In this document: positions 7,740 to 18,525 of the stretch, one piece after another
How positions within the stretch are numbered: the first letter of the stretch is position 1
Layout: every line of letters starts with the position of its first letter
Source of the DNA: JAVWPP01 sp036635835
Lineage (GTDB): Bacteria > Bacillota > Clostridia > TANB77 > CAG-465
Assembly (NCBI GenBank): GCA_036635835.1
Contig: JAVWPP010000001.1
Coordinates: forward strand, 124,001 to 188,000
DNA length: 64,000 nt
Reading direction: 5' to 3'
Made by a program: the position numbers and the translations under genes
Notes under the pieces: model-generated
Database searches by the model: none
Seen by the model: only the letters and a program-made list of their open reading frames with translations
What the model was told of the DNA's origin: nothing

Positions 7740-8108
7740 TTATAGCACTTCTGGAGCTAGAGATATTATTTTCATATAATCTCTGTCTCTAAGTTCTCTT
7801 GCAACAGGTCCAAAGATACGAGTACCTTTTGGTGTTTTGTCATCTTTTAAGATAACTGCTGCGTTTTCATCAAATCTTATGTATGATCCGTCTTGTCTTT
7901 TAAGACCTCTTTTAGTTCTTACTAGAACTGCTTTTACAACGTCACCTTTTTTAACTGTTCCGCCAGGAGCTGCACTTTTTACACATGCAACGATTGTATC
8001 CCCAACGTTTCCAAATTTTCTATGGTGTCCACCCATTACTCTAATACACATTAGCTCTTTTGCTCCTGTATTATCTGCAACTTTAACTCTTGATTGTTGT
8101 TGTATCAT
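7740..8108 (-). CDS. rplN: 50S ribosomal protein L14
   Basis: The 122-residue product begins MIQQQSRVKVADNTGAKELM and contains IRFDENAAVILKDDKTPKGT and RIFGPVARELR, the L14 signatures. L14 forms intersubunit bridges with 16S rRNA. Order and spacing are standard. Confidence 0.97.
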   Translation of the reverse strand: MIQQQSRVKVADNTGAKELMCIRVMGGHHRKFGNVGDTIVACVKSAAPGGTVKKGDVVKAVLVRTKRGLKRQDGSYIRFDENAAVILKDDKTPKGTRIFGPVARELRDRDYMKIISLAPEVL

Positions 8109-8141
8109 GGTCTGTTTCCTCCCTTCGACTTTTAATCATTA

Positions 8142-8396
8142 TTACTTAGCTTTTTCAATTATAGAAACTAATCTATATCTTTTGTCTTTACTAAGCGGTC
8201 TTGTTTCCATTACTTCAACTATGTCACCTATGTTACATTCATTATTTTCATCGTGAGCTTTTAATTTTAAAGTTCTGGTAACGATTTTACCGTAAAGTGG
8301 ATGTTTTACACGTGAGTCTATAGCGACTACAACTGTTTTGTCCATCTTGTTACTTACAACTTTACCTGTTCTTGTTTTACGAGAATTTCTTTCCAT
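8142..8396 (-). CDS. rpsQ: 30S ribosomal protein S17
   Basis: The 84-residue OB-fold product has RKTRTGKVVSNKMDKTVVVA and the GDIVEVMETRPLSKDKRYRL motif typical of S17, a primary binder of the 5' domain of 16S rRNA. It lies between rpmC and rplN as usual. Confidence 0.97.
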   Translation of the reverse strand: MERNSRKTRTGKVVSNKMDKTVVVAIDSRVKHPLYGKIVTRTLKLKAHDENNECNIGDIVEVMETRPLSKDKRYRLVSIIEKAK

Positions 8397-8411
8397 TTTT
8401 ATCGCTCCTTC

Positions 8412-8621
8412 CTAATTATTTTCATTCATGTTTTTTTCAGATATTATAGTGTTAATTCTAGAAATATTTCTTTTAACATCTTTAATTCTATTAGGATTAT
8501 CTAATCCATTCATTGCATGTTGAAATCTCAATTTGAATAATTCTTTTTTAAGTTCTCTTAATTCAACATTTAAGTTTTCAACAGTCATTTCTTTATATTC
8601 TGTTAATTTATTGTTCTTCAT
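8412..8621 (-). CDS. rpmC: 50S ribosomal protein L29
   Basis: This 69-residue, mostly helical protein has the L29 core LRELKKELFKLRFQHAMNGL and NPNRIKDVKRNISRI. L29 lies near the polypeptide exit tunnel, where ribosome-associated factors dock. Its start overlaps the 3' end of rplP by 14 bp, implying coupled translation. Confidence 0.95.
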   Translation of the reverse strand: MKNNKLTEYKEMTVENLNVELRELKKELFKLRFQHAMNGLDNPNRIKDVKRNISRINTIISEKNMNENN

Positions 8622-9051
8622 TTGAGTTACCTCCTACGATTTCGTCGCTTTTAGCAATTACTTTACATTTTATAGGTAGTTTATGTATTGCTTTTCTTAA
8701 TGCTTCTCTTGCTTGATCTTCTGGTATTCCACCAATTTCAAATAAAACTCTACCTGGTTTTACTACTGCAACGAAATATTCTGGATTTCCTTTTCCGCTA
8801 CCCATACGAGTTTCGGCAGGTTTTTTAGTTATAGGTTTATCTGGGAATATTTTTATCCACATGTTACCTACTTTTTTTGTATATCTAGATAATACAATTC
8901 TGGCAGCTTCAATTTGGTTAGCTGTAATCCATGCTGGTTCACTAGCTTGTATTCCAAATTCACCGTATGCTAAAAAGTTTCCTCTTGTTGCCTTACCTTT
9001 GTTTCTTCCTTTTTGCATTTTTCTAAATTTAGTTCTTTTTGGTGATAACAT
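8608..9051 (-). CDS. rplP: 50S ribosomal protein L16
   Basis: The 147-residue product begins MLSPKRTKFRKMQKGRNKGK and has the ITANQIEAARIVLSRYTKK and MGSGKGNPEYFVAVVKPG motifs of L16, which organises the A-site region of the 50S subunit. It starts 2 bp after the rpsC stop codon. Confidence 0.97.
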   Translation of the reverse strand: MLSPKRTKFRKMQKGRNKGKATRGNFLAYGEFGIQASEPAWITANQIEAARIVLSRYTKKVGNMWIKIFPDKPITKKPAETRMGSGKGNPEYFVAVVKPGRVLFEIGGIPEDQAREALRKAIHKLPIKCKVIAKSDEIVGGNSNEEQ

Positions 9052-9053
9052 AA

Positions 9054-9710
9054 TTATTTCCCTCCTTTAACTTGTTTTTTTGCAGGAAGTACTTCTCCTT
9101 TATATATCCATACTTTTACTCCGATTATACCGTAAGTTGTTGCAGCTTCGGCAAATCCGTAATCAATATCTGCTCTTAAAGTTTGTAGAGGAATAGTTCC
9201 TTCATTATAACTTTCAGATCTTGCAATTTCTGCTCCGCCTAAACGTCCAGAAACAGTTACTTTAATACCTTTAGCTCCTGCTTTCATTGTTTTTTGTATA
9301 GCTTGTTTCATTGCTCTTCTAAAAGAAATTCTTTTTTCTAATTGCATTGCAATGCTTTCTGCTACTAATTGTGATGACATATCAATGTTCTTAATTTCTA
9401 TTATATTTATAGATACATTTTTACCAGTCATCTTTTGTAATTTTGCTTTTAATTCTTCAATTGCAGCTCCGCCTTTTCCTATTATCATTCCTGGTTTCGC
9501 TGTATTTATATGAACTTTTACATCAGCTGCTTTTCTTTCAATATTTATTTGTGAAATTCCAGCAGTTTTTAATGTAGATTTTAAATATGTACGTAGTTTG
9601 TTATCTTCAATTAAGTTTGCAGCAAAGTCTTGTTTACTTGCATACCATTTTGAAGACCAATCTTTTATTATTCCCACTCTTAAACCGTGTGGATTAACTT
9701 TTTGACCCAT
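9054..9710 (-). CDS. rpsC: 30S ribosomal protein S3
   Basis: The 218-residue product begins MGQKVNPHGLRVGIIKDWSS. It has the KH-domain GXXG loop in GMIIGKGGAAIEEL and the C-terminal KVWIYKGEVLP. S3 lies at the mRNA entry channel and contributes to helicase activity. Gene order rplV-rpsC-rplP is standard. Confidence 0.98.
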   Translation of the reverse strand: MGQKVNPHGLRVGIIKDWSSKWYASKQDFAANLIEDNKLRTYLKSTLKTAGISQINIERKAADVKVHINTAKPGMIIGKGGAAIEELKAKLQKMTGKNVSINIIEIKNIDMSSQLVAESIAMQLEKRISFRRAMKQAIQKTMKAGAKGIKVTVSGRLGGAEIARSESYNEGTIPLQTLRADIDYGFAEAATTYGIIGVKVWIYKGEVLPAKKQVKGGK

Positions 9711-9734
9711 TTAAATTACCCTCCTTGCTAAAAC

Positions 9735-10067
9735 TTAAGCCTCTGCTACTACTATTGTAATATGGCTTGTTCTTTTTTGTATTTTGAATGCTCTACCTTG
9801 AGCTCTTGGCATTATTCTCTTCATTGTAGGTCCTTGGTTAGCATATGCTTCAGCTACTACTAATTTAGTTGCATCCATTTTGTTGTTGTTAGTTGCATTT
9901 GCTGCAGCTGATTTTAATAATTTTTCAACAAGTGGAGCCGCTGCTTTATTAGTATATTTTAATATAGCCATAGCTTCTGTAACTGATTTTCCTCTTATAA
10001 GGTCAATAACAATTTTTACTTTTCTAGCTGATATTCTTGCAAATTTTAATTCTGCTCTTGCTTCCAT
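9735..10067 (-). CDS. rplV: 50S ribosomal protein L22
   Basis: The 110-residue product has SARKVKIVIDLIRGKSV and the C-terminal PRAQGRAFKIQKRTSHITIVV, whose hairpin lines the exit tunnel and is where macrolide-resistance changes arise in other species. I see no insertion or deletion in that hairpin. Confidence 0.97.
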   Translation of the reverse strand: MEARAELKFARISARKVKIVIDLIRGKSVTEAMAILKYTNKAAAPLVEKLLKSAAANATNNNKMDATKLVVAEAYANQGPTMKRIMPRAQGRAFKIQKRTSHITIVVAEA

Positions 10068-10109
10068 GATAATATCCTCCTTTTTGGCCTATTATATTAT
10101 TTATTTATA

Positions 10110-10385
10110 TTATTTTTTTGATTTTTTATCTCCAGCGTGTCCTTTATAAAGTCTTGTTGGAGCAAATTCTCCTAGTTTATGTCCTACCATTTCCTCTGAT
10201 ACGAATACTGGCACATGTTTTCTTCCATCATGTACAGCTATTGTATGCCCTATCATTTGAGGGAATATAGTTGATGATCTTGACCATGTTTTTAATGCTA
10301 CTGTTTCATTATTTTCATTCATTTTTTCAATTCTTGCTAATAATCTTTCATCACAGTAAGGTCCTTTTTTAAGCGATCTTGACAT
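10110..10385 (-). CDS. rpsS: 30S ribosomal protein S19
   Basis: The 91-residue product begins MSRSLKKGPYCDERLLARIE and has WSRSSTIFPQMIGHTIAVHDG and GHKLGEFAPTRLYKGH, the S19 signatures. S19 forms a complex with S13 at the head of the 30S subunit. Confidence 0.98.
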   Translation of the reverse strand: MSRSLKKGPYCDERLLARIEKMNENNETVALKTWSRSSTIFPQMIGHTIAVHDGRKHVPVFVSEEMVGHKLGEFAPTRLYKGHAGDKKSKK

Positions 10386-10408
10386 TTTTTATTCCTCCTT
10401 TTTGGCTA

Positions 10409-11242
10409 CTATTTTTGATTTCTTCTCTTAACGATGAATTTATCATTTTTATTCTTTTTAGTTCTAGTTTTGTATCCAAGTGCTGGTTTACCCCAAGGAG
10501 TAACTGGACCTGGTCTTCCAACTGGTGATTTACCTTCACCACCACCGTGTGGATGGTCGCAAGGATTCATTACAGAACCTCTAACAGTAGGTCTTATTCC
10601 TAAATGTCTAGTTTTACCTGCTTTACCTAGGTTAGTATTTTCATGATCTAAGTTACCGATTTGTCCGATAACAGCTCTACAATTTACTAATATAAGTCTC
10701 ATTTCACCTGAAGGCATTCTTATGTGTGCATACTTGTCTTCTTTTGCCATTAATTGTGCTGACATACCAGCTGCTCTTACAAGTTGTGCTCCTTTTCCAG
10801 GGTGTAATTCAATATTATGAATTGTTGTACCTACTGGAATACTAGATATTGGCATACAGTTTCCTGGTTTAATATCTGCTGTTGATGAAGCTATTACTTT
10901 TGCTCCATCTGTTAATCCTAATGGAGCGATTATATATGTTCTTTCTCCATCTTCGTATTCGATTAATGCTATATTAGCACTTCTATTTGGATCGTATTCG
11001 ATTCCTACTACTGTTGCGAAAACATCTGTCTTATTTCTCTTAAAGTCTATTCTTCTATATTTTCTTCTATTTCCGCCTCCATGGTGTCTAACAGTTATCT
11101 TACCACTGTTATTTCTACCAGCATTTTTTTTCAAAGGCTCAAGTAAAGATCTTTCAGGAGTAGTTTTTGTTATTTCTGCAAAACTATTTACTGTCATTTC
11201 TCTTCTTGATGGAGTTGTAGGTTTAAATGTTTTTACTGCCAT
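10409..11242 (-). CDS. rplB: 50S ribosomal protein L2
   Basis: The 277-residue product has the L2 RNA-binding core (ITVRHHGGGNRRKYRRIDF) and the C-terminal NPCDHPHGGGEGKSPVGRPG with the conserved His implicated in peptidyl-transferase activity. L2 is needed for subunit association. It has normal length and context. Confidence 0.98.
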   Translation of the reverse strand: MAVKTFKPTTPSRREMTVNSFAEITKTTPERSLLEPLKKNAGRNNSGKITVRHHGGGNRRKYRRIDFKRNKTDVFATVVGIEYDPNRSANIALIEYEDGERTYIIAPLGLTDGAKVIASSTADIKPGNCMPISSIPVGTTIHNIELHPGKGAQLVRAAGMSAQLMAKEDKYAHIRMPSGEMRLILVNCRAVIGQIGNLDHENTNLGKAGKTRHLGIRPTVRGSVMNPCDHPHGGGEGKSPVGRPGPVTPWGKPALGYKTRTKKNKNDKFIVKRRNQK

Positions 11243-11260
11243 TTTTGCTTACCTCCCATA

Positions 11261-11620
11261 TTAACTATTTAAAGCTGAATTAATTTCTTCTATTTCAGTT
11301 TTATATTTTTTAGCTACTGTAGATTCTTTTCCACCTTTAACTAAGTATTTTTCTTGACCTGGGTTTGTATCTATCATAACGATAGCTTTCTTCCAAGATT
11401 TTCTTCTTCCTTGGTGTGCACCCATTCTTTTCATTTTACCGTCATAGTTCATAGTGTTTACTTTTTTCACTTTAACTCCGAAAAGTTCTTCTACAGCTTT
11501 TTTAATTTCGATTTTTGTACTGTCAACTGCTACTTCGAAAGTATATTTACCTTCAGCAATACCACTATAACTTTTTTCAGTTATTATTGGTCTTACGATT
11601 ATGTCTTGACTCATTCTCAT
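11261..11620 (-). CDS. rplW: 50S ribosomal protein L23
   Basis: The 119-residue product has DIIVRPIITEKSY near its start and a KVKKVNTMNYDGKMKRMG segment, the L23 fold. L23 lies at the tunnel exit and docks trigger factor and SRP. It is slightly longer than typical L23, with extra residues at the C terminus. Its ATG overlaps the rplD stop by one base. Confidence 0.96.
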   Translation of the reverse strand: MRMSQDIIVRPIITEKSYSGIAEGKYTFEVAVDSTKIEIKKAVEELFGVKVKKVNTMNYDGKMKRMGAHQGRRKSWKKAIVMIDTNPGQEKYLVKGGKESTVAKKYKTEIEEINSALNS

Positions 11621-12240
11621 TATGCGTACACCTCCTCTAATTTTTTAACTGCATCTTGTGTTAATACTAATGTTTCACATTTTAATAAATCGTAAACATT
11701 GATTGTATTTACAAGAGTTGTTTTTACATTTTCAATATTTCTAGCAGATGCTTGAACATTTAAGTTCTTTTCTGCTAACATAACTAAACCTTTTTTAACA
11801 TTTAATGCGTTTAAAACGTTTACCATGCTTTTTGTTTTTACTTCGCTTAATTCCATTTTATCTACTATAACAATAGCTTTTTCTTGTAACTTAGAAGTAA
11901 GTACTGATCTTATTGCTAATTGTCTTACCTTTTTAGGAATTGAATATCTGTAAGATCTAGGTTTTGGTCCTAATGCTATACCACCTTTTATCCATTGTGG
12001 AGCTCTTGTTGAACCTTGTCTAGCTCTACCAGTTCCTTTTTGTTTCCAAGGTTTTCTTCCGCCACCTCTAACTTCAGCTCTAGTTTTTGTAGATTGTGTT
12101 CCTTGTCTTTGGTTAGCTAAATAATTAACTAAAGCTTGATGAACTACAACTTCATTAACTTCTACTGCGAATACATTATCGTTTAATTCTATATCTCCAA
12201 CTTTTTCGCCTTTAATATTTAATAAATCTACTTTTGCCAT
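11620..12240 (-). CDS. rplD: 50S ribosomal protein L4
   Basis: The 206-residue product has the TRAEVRGGGRKPWKQKGTGR loop that reaches the exit tunnel, and the C-terminal NVYDLLKCETLVLTQDAVKKL. In gamma-proteobacteria L4 represses the S10 operon; no equivalent is established for this lineage. Confidence 0.97.
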   Translation of the reverse strand: MAKVDLLNIKGEKVGDIELNDNVFAVEVNEVVVHQALVNYLANQRQGTQSTKTRAEVRGGGRKPWKQKGTGRARQGSTRAPQWIKGGIALGPKPRSYRYSIPKKVRQLAIRSVLTSKLQEKAIVIVDKMELSEVKTKSMVNVLNALNVKKGLVMLAEKNLNVQASARNIENVKTTLVNTINVYDLLKCETLVLTQDAVKKLEEVYA

Positions 12241-12261
12241 TCTAAATTACCTCCTTTCTTA

Positions 12262-12888
12262 CTACTTAACGCTTGCTTTGATTTTTACAAAAGATCCTTT
12301 AGCTCCTGGCACAGAACCTTTTAATAATATTACGTTTTTATCTGTATCAATTTTAACCACTTCAAGGTTTTGAATAGTCTTTACATCGTTACCCATGTTT
12401 CCTGGCATTTTTTTACCTTTGAAAACTCTACCTGGATCAGTTCCAGCTCCTAAAGAACCAGTTCTTCTATGATACATAGAACCATGAGTCATAGGACCTC
12501 TATGTCCGTTATATCTCTTAATAGTTCCTGCAAATCCTTTTCCCTTAGACATACCTTGTACATCTACTTTATCTTTTGCTTCAAAGATAGAAAGTGTTAT
12601 TTCGTTACCTAATTCGTACGCTTCAACATCTTCTAATCTTATTTCTCTCAAGTATTTTTTAACTCCAACACTTGCTTTAGCAAATATACCTTTGTGTGGT
12701 TTGTTTGCATTTTTTTCTTTAACGTTTCCGAAAGCTACAACGATTGCGTTATATCCTTCTTTTTCTGCTACTTTCTTTTGAACAACTGTATTTGGTTCAA
12801 CTTCAATAACAGAAACTGGTACTGCCATTCCATCTTCAGAAAAGATTTGTGTCATACCTAATTTTTTACCGTAAATTTCTTTTACCAT
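12262..12888 (-). CDS. rplC: 50S ribosomal protein L3
   Basis: The 208-residue product begins MVKEIYGKKLGMTQIFSEDG and has the tip segment GSLGAGTDPGRVFKGKKMPG that approaches the peptidyl-transferase centre. L3 is an early assembly protein. It is separated from rpsJ by an unusually long 113-bp spacer with inverted repeats. Confidence 0.98.
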   Translation of the reverse strand: MVKEIYGKKLGMTQIFSEDGMAVPVSVIEVEPNTVVQKKVAEKEGYNAIVVAFGNVKEKNANKPHKGIFAKASVGVKKYLREIRLEDVEAYELGNEITLSIFEAKDKVDVQGMSKGKGFAGTIKRYNGHRGPMTHGSMYHRRTGSLGAGTDPGRVFKGKKMPGNMGNDVKTIQNLEVVKIDTDKNVILLKGSVPGAKGSFVKIKASVK

Positions 12889-12946
12889 GATTAGTTCCTC
12901 CCTTTTTATTATTTAAACTTTTAAGTTAATTTCTTTAAGTTTACAT

Positions 12947-12997
12947 TTTTAACTTAGGGTTTGCCATTGCCTTTATATAAAAGGTTAGCAGTTAAAA
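12947..12997 (-). repeat. Inverted repeats between rpsJ and rplC
   Basis: TTTTAACT (12997-12990) and AGTTAAAA (12954-12947) can pair across 35 nt that include a second small dyad (CCTTT/AAAGG). Neighbouring genes in this operon are separated by 2-42 bp, so this 113-bp structured spacer stands out. Confidence 0.4.
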
Positions 12998-13001
12998 TGT
13001 A

Positions 13002-13319
13002 TTAAAGTTTAACTTCTACTTCAACACCAGCTGGCATATCAATTGACATTAATGCGTCAACTGCTGCTTGTGATGGTGCTACAACATCAATAACTCTTTT
13101 ATGTGTTCTCATTTCGAATTGTTCTCTTGAATCTTTATGTTTATGTGGAGAACGTAAAATAGTTATTACTTCCTTTCTTGTTGGAAGTGGAATAGGACCA
13201 GATACCTCAGCTCCTGCATTTCTAGCAACTTCTACTATTTTTTCAGCAGCTTGATCGATTAAAACATGTTCATATGCTTTAAGTCTTATTCTCATTTTTG
13301 CAATTTGATTTTTTGACAT
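13002..13319 (-). CDS. rpsJ: 30S ribosomal protein S10
   Basis: The 105-residue product has the S10 signatures MRIRLKAYEHVLIDQAAEKI, GPIPLPTRKEVITILRSPH and EQFEMRTHKRVIDV. S10 forms part of the 30S head; in other bacteria it also acts with NusB in antitermination. It is the first gene of the operon and has a structured leader of about 225 nt. AAAGGAGTG precedes the ATG. Confidence 0.98.
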   Translation of the reverse strand: MSKNQIAKMRIRLKAYEHVLIDQAAEKIVEVARNAGAEVSGPIPLPTRKEVITILRSPHKHKDSREQFEMRTHKRVIDVVAPSQAAVDALMSIDMPAGVEVEVKL

Positions 13320-13545
13320 TCAAAACACTCCTTTTCGTTATATTTTGGCTAACAAGTCTTACACTACCCCGTGTGTTTCGTGTCATTTGTAACTAAAAAG
13401 CCAATTCTCACAAATGCAAACGCATTTACTCAAATTAGGCAAAGTACAAACATTTAAATACTTGCCGCCCGATTTAAAATCAGACATGCTCCACGGAAAT
13501 TCCCTACTTCTAGAGTAGCCACCTCCCGCTTCTACGCAAATCAAC
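13320..13545 (-). promoter_or_regulatory. Structured leader RNA of the S10 operon
   Basis: About 225 nt lie between the predicted transcription start and rpsJ, with several perfect dyads. CTACT/AGTAG pairs around CTAGA (near 13,505), CTGATT/ATCGG near 13,480, AAATGC/GCATTT near 13,425, and a long-range TTGGCT/AGCCAA encloses the last 70 nt. GC-rich blocks (GCGGGAGGTGGC) stand out against the AT-rich background, typical of constrained RNA. A 61-codon frame at 13383-13568 crosses the promoter and is not believed. Which protein or ligand binds is not visible. Confidence 0.55.
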
Positions 13546-13551
13546 AAACTA

Positions 13552-13580
13552 ATTATACAATATATCAATTAAAAAAGCAA
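13552..13580 (-). promoter_or_regulatory. S10 operon promoter
   Basis: TTGCTT (13580-13575), 17 bp, TATAAT (13557-13552) on the minus strand. This is the only strong promoter upstream of rpsJ. Confidence 0.8.
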
Positions 13581-13690
13581 TAGTTTTATGTAAAAAAACA
13601 TATCTTTTTTGCTTTTGTTTTAAAGAATATCAAAAATAACTGATATATATGTTTTTTTTATTTCAAAACGCACTTTTTTTTGTAAACCAC

Positions 13691-13719
13691 TTGATTTTAC
13701 GTTTTAATTATGTTAGAAT
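13691..13719 (+). promoter_or_regulatory. rpsT promoter
   Basis: TTGATT (13691-13696), 17 bp, TAGAAT (13714-13719), about 45 bp before the rpsT start. It diverges from the S10 promoter 110 bp away. Confidence 0.75.
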
Positions 13720-13763
13720 ATGTGCTAGTCGGTATGATTCTGCTATAAGGGAGGTGCAATACT

Positions 13764-14018
13764 ATGCCAAATATTAAATCTGCTAAAAAGAGAGTTTTAA
13801 TTAATGAAACTAAAACAGCTCAAAATAAAGTAGTTAAAAAAGCTTATAAAGAAGCTGTTAAAGCTTTCGACGAAGCTGTAGTGAACAAAGAAGCAAATGT
13901 TGCTGATTTACACAAAGTAGCTGTAAGTGCAGTTGACAAAGCTTGGTCAAAAGGTGTTTTAGCTAAAAACACTGCTGCTAGAAAAGTAGCAAACTTAACT
14001 AAAAAATTAGCTAAGTAA
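13764..14018 (+). CDS. rpsT: 30S ribosomal protein S20
   Basis: The 84-residue, Lys/Ala-rich helical product begins MPNIKSAKKRVLINETKTAQ and ends KNTAARKVANLTKKLAK, the S20 pattern. S20 binds the 5' domain of 16S rRNA. It is transcribed alone, with AAGGGAGGTG upstream and a terminator downstream. Confidence 0.97.
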   Translation: MPNIKSAKKRVLINETKTAQNKVVKKAYKEAVKAFDEAVVNKEANVADLHKVAVSAVDKAWSKGVLAKNTAARKVANLTKKLAK

Positions 14019-14058
14019 TTAAAGTTAATACAAATAACGCGTTATTAACAATAGATTA

Positions 14059-14088
14059 AGAGGTATCCAATACGGATACCTCTTTTTT
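14059..14088 (+). terminator. Terminator between rpsT and yabG
   Basis: AAGAGGTATCC and GGATACCTCTT form an 11-bp stem around AATAC, followed by T residues on the plus strand. The A-rich left flank lets it also serve yabG in the other direction. Confidence 0.85.
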
Positions 14089-14092
14089 TGTT

Positions 14093-15001
14093 TTAAAATG
14101 CTGGCAAACCTTCTCTACACTGTCCTTTTGTCTGCATTCCTCCAATTCCCTTAATTCCTTCTCTTGTATTTGCAATTATATTAGCAAGCGATATATAGTT
14201 ATCTACTGGTGTATAGGCTATTGCTTGAGCTACAATTATTGGATCCATTATGTCTATTAAAACCCTTTTAGGACTGCTTGCAAAATTAGCGCCCGCGGTT
14301 ATTAAAGCTTCGTAATATGACTGGCAAGCACCTGCATAAATTACGAGGCTATCCATATTATGATCATATCTTCTAGCTTCATTAACACTTTCAACAAAGT
14401 ATTTAGAGTTTTTGTAACTATTTATATTATATATATCTGAACTTCTTTTAGAAAAGGCATCATGGCCTGTGACAACTAAAATATTAGGCTTTATTTTTTC
14501 TAATAAATTATATACATATTTAGACTGCTCAGATTCCGGTATATGATAAACGTAGTTAACAAGTCCCATTCTAGAGTAAAGAATTCTACATTTATCTGTA
14601 TATTCTTTATCACCATCTAAATGCAAAATAACACCAGGCTTTTTATACTGTTTGCCTATTAATGTAGATGAATTTGTATATTCGTTTAGGTCTTCTCTTA
14701 TTACTTTATTAATGCTTTTAGGGTTATAATACGAATTATATGAATTGTGTGATTTGCAACAAATTCTACTATATGATCTGTTGATTTTTACTTTTAATAA
14801 TTCGTCATTCTCGTTTAATATTCTATCTATTTTATTTCTTTCTAATTTAACTAAGTCTCTAATGTTTGCATCCGCTGCTATTCTTACTGTAATTCCCGCT
14901 AGGTCCGCTATTTCTCCTTTTATATTTATAATTTTAAATACCAAATCATTATTATATGACTTTCTACTTACTATGTCACCAACATTTAAGATTTCTCGCA
15001 T
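14093..15001 (-). CDS. yabG: Sporulation-specific cysteine protease YabG
   Basis: The 302-residue product matches the YabG family (peptidase U57). It starts with a small beta-barrel-like domain (LNVGDIVSRKSYNNDLVFKI), then LHLDGDKEYTDKCR, NILVVTGHDAFSKR with a conserved His, and VIYAGACQSYYEALITAGAN with the likely catalytic Cys. It ends in NIIANTREGIKGIGGMQTKG. In B. subtilis and Clostridioides it processes spore coat or cortex proteins in the mother cell. GAGGTGA precedes the ATG. No sigma-specific promoter could be assigned with confidence. Confidence 0.92.
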   Translation of the reverse strand: MREILNVGDIVSRKSYNNDLVFKIINIKGEIADLAGITVRIAADANIRDLVKLERNKIDRILNENDELLKVKINRSYSRICCKSHNSYNSYYNPKSINKVIREDLNEYTNSSTLIGKQYKKPGVILHLDGDKEYTDKCRILYSRMGLVNYVYHIPESEQSKYVYNLLEKIKPNILVVTGHDAFSKRSSDIYNINSYKNSKYFVESVNEARRYDHNMDSLVIYAGACQSYYEALITAGANFASSPKRVLIDIMDPIIVAQAIAYTPVDNYISLANIIANTREGIKGIGGMQTKGQCREGLPAF

Positions 15002-15050
15002 AAAATCACCTCATATATTATAATATTAATTTAATATTTTTTTGTGCTAA

Positions 15051-15076
15051 AAAGAGCAATATTTCTATTGCTCTTT
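15051..15076 (-). terminator. valS terminator
   Basis: AAAGAGCAAT/ATTGCTCTTT forms a perfect 10-bp stem with a 6-nt loop followed by T on the minus strand, directly after the valS stop codon. Confidence 0.85.
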
Positions 15077-15079
15077 TAA

Positions 15080-17710
<2,631 letters not shown>

Positions 17711-17730
17711 TTTTTAAAAATTCTCCTTAT

Positions 17731-17928
17731 CTATATGCTTAATTTTGTTGCAAAATATATAATAATAAGTCCAAACATAAGAATTATCCAACCTATATTT
17801 CTGACTGATTTAACTTTTTTATTCATATTTTTTGCTTTTTTATCTTTTAATATCATTCTCGTACAAAACACACAGACTGCTCCAACTAGCGAAAGTATGA
17901 AGGCACAAAGTAAAATTACATATTTCAT
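17731..17928 (-). CDS. Small membrane protein, two predicted helices
   Basis: The 65-residue product has hydrophobic segments at ~3-22 and ~46-62, separated by a strongly basic linker (KDKKAKNMNKKVKSVR). An AGGTGA ribosome binding site lies 5 nt before the ATG and the frame is clean, so I believe it is expressed. It precedes valS by about 20 bp and could be cotranscribed. No family is recognised and the function is unknown. Confidence 0.55.
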   Translation of the reverse strand: MKYVILLCAFILSLVGAVCVFCTRMILKDKKAKNMNKKVKSVRNIGWIILMFGLIIIYFATKLSI

Positions 17929-17994
17929 TTTTTCACCTACTTTTAATTACATAATATAATATCATTTTTTTCATAAAAAATCAATAAGAAAGCG

Positions 17995-18029
17995 CAAAAA
18001 AGCATGTTATACTGATATAACATGCTTCA
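17995..18029 (-). terminator. divIVA terminator
   Basis: AAGCATGTTAT and ATAACATGCTT form an 11-bp stem around a short loop, followed by TTTTTT on the minus strand. It closes the mutS-to-divIVA group. Confidence 0.85.
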
Positions 18030-18031
18030 TA

Positions 18032-18511
18032 TTATTTAGTTTCTGGTGTTTTTAATATTTTAAGCTGAGTTTGTAACATAGCTTCAAATTTAATTTTAAA
18101 CATTTGAACTTCTTTTTTTAAATCGTCAAATTCTTTCTCTTTTTCTTTGATTTGTTGCTCAACTTCTTTTACACTTTCTTTTGAAAGCTCTGTTGCTTTT
18201 TTTATTATTTCTTCTGCTTCTATCAAAGCATTGTTTTTTATTGCTTCAATTTCGTCAGCTGGAATAGTTGCTGTTTTCTCAACGCAAACTTCTTCTTTAA
18301 CTTCTTGTTTAACTTCCGGTACAAAATTTCGGCTTTCTTCCAATTCTTGAGATAATAGATTTGCTTTATCTTTATATTCATCTAATTCTTTATATACAGT
18401 TTCGTAATCTTCACTTAATTGTTCCATGAAGTCTTCAACGCTGTCTACATCATATCCACCTAATCTTGTTTTTTTAAATACGTAATTATCTATATCTGCT
18501 GGTTTTAACAT
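18032..18511 (-). CDS. divIVA: DivIVA-family cell division/polarity protein
   Basis: The 159-residue product begins MLKPADIDNYVFKKTRLGGYDVDSVEDF-like, the DivIVA N-terminal membrane-curvature domain. Coiled-coil segments (residues ~30-65 and ~95-150, rich in Glu/Lys) follow. DivIVA proteins gather at negatively curved membrane at septa and poles. It directly follows sepF, an arrangement shared by many Gram-positive ylm clusters. A Val/Glu-rich linker (VPEVKQEVKEEV) separates the coils. Confidence 0.88.
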   Translation of the reverse strand: MLKPADIDNYVFKKTRLGGYDVDSVEDFMEQLSEDYETVYKELDEYKDKANLLSQELEESRNFVPEVKQEVKEEVCVEKTATIPADEIEAIKNNALIEAEEIIKKATELSKESVKEVEQQIKEKEKEFDDLKKEVQMFKIKFEAMLQTQLKILKTPETK

Positions 18512-18525
18512 CTAATTTCTCTCCT

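Noticed and set aside
13383..13568. Minus-strand 61-codon frame upstream of rpsJ
   Set aside because: It spans the S10 promoter -10 box and the structured leader, has no ribosome binding site, and its peptide is Cys/Tyr/Ser-rich without a family; it is a by-product of a GC-richer RNA leader.
17711..18031. T-box riboswitch upstream of valS
   Set aside because: Only 20 bp separate valS from the small membrane gene, and no T-box sequence, specifier stem or antiterminator was found; the only hairpin is the divIVA terminator.
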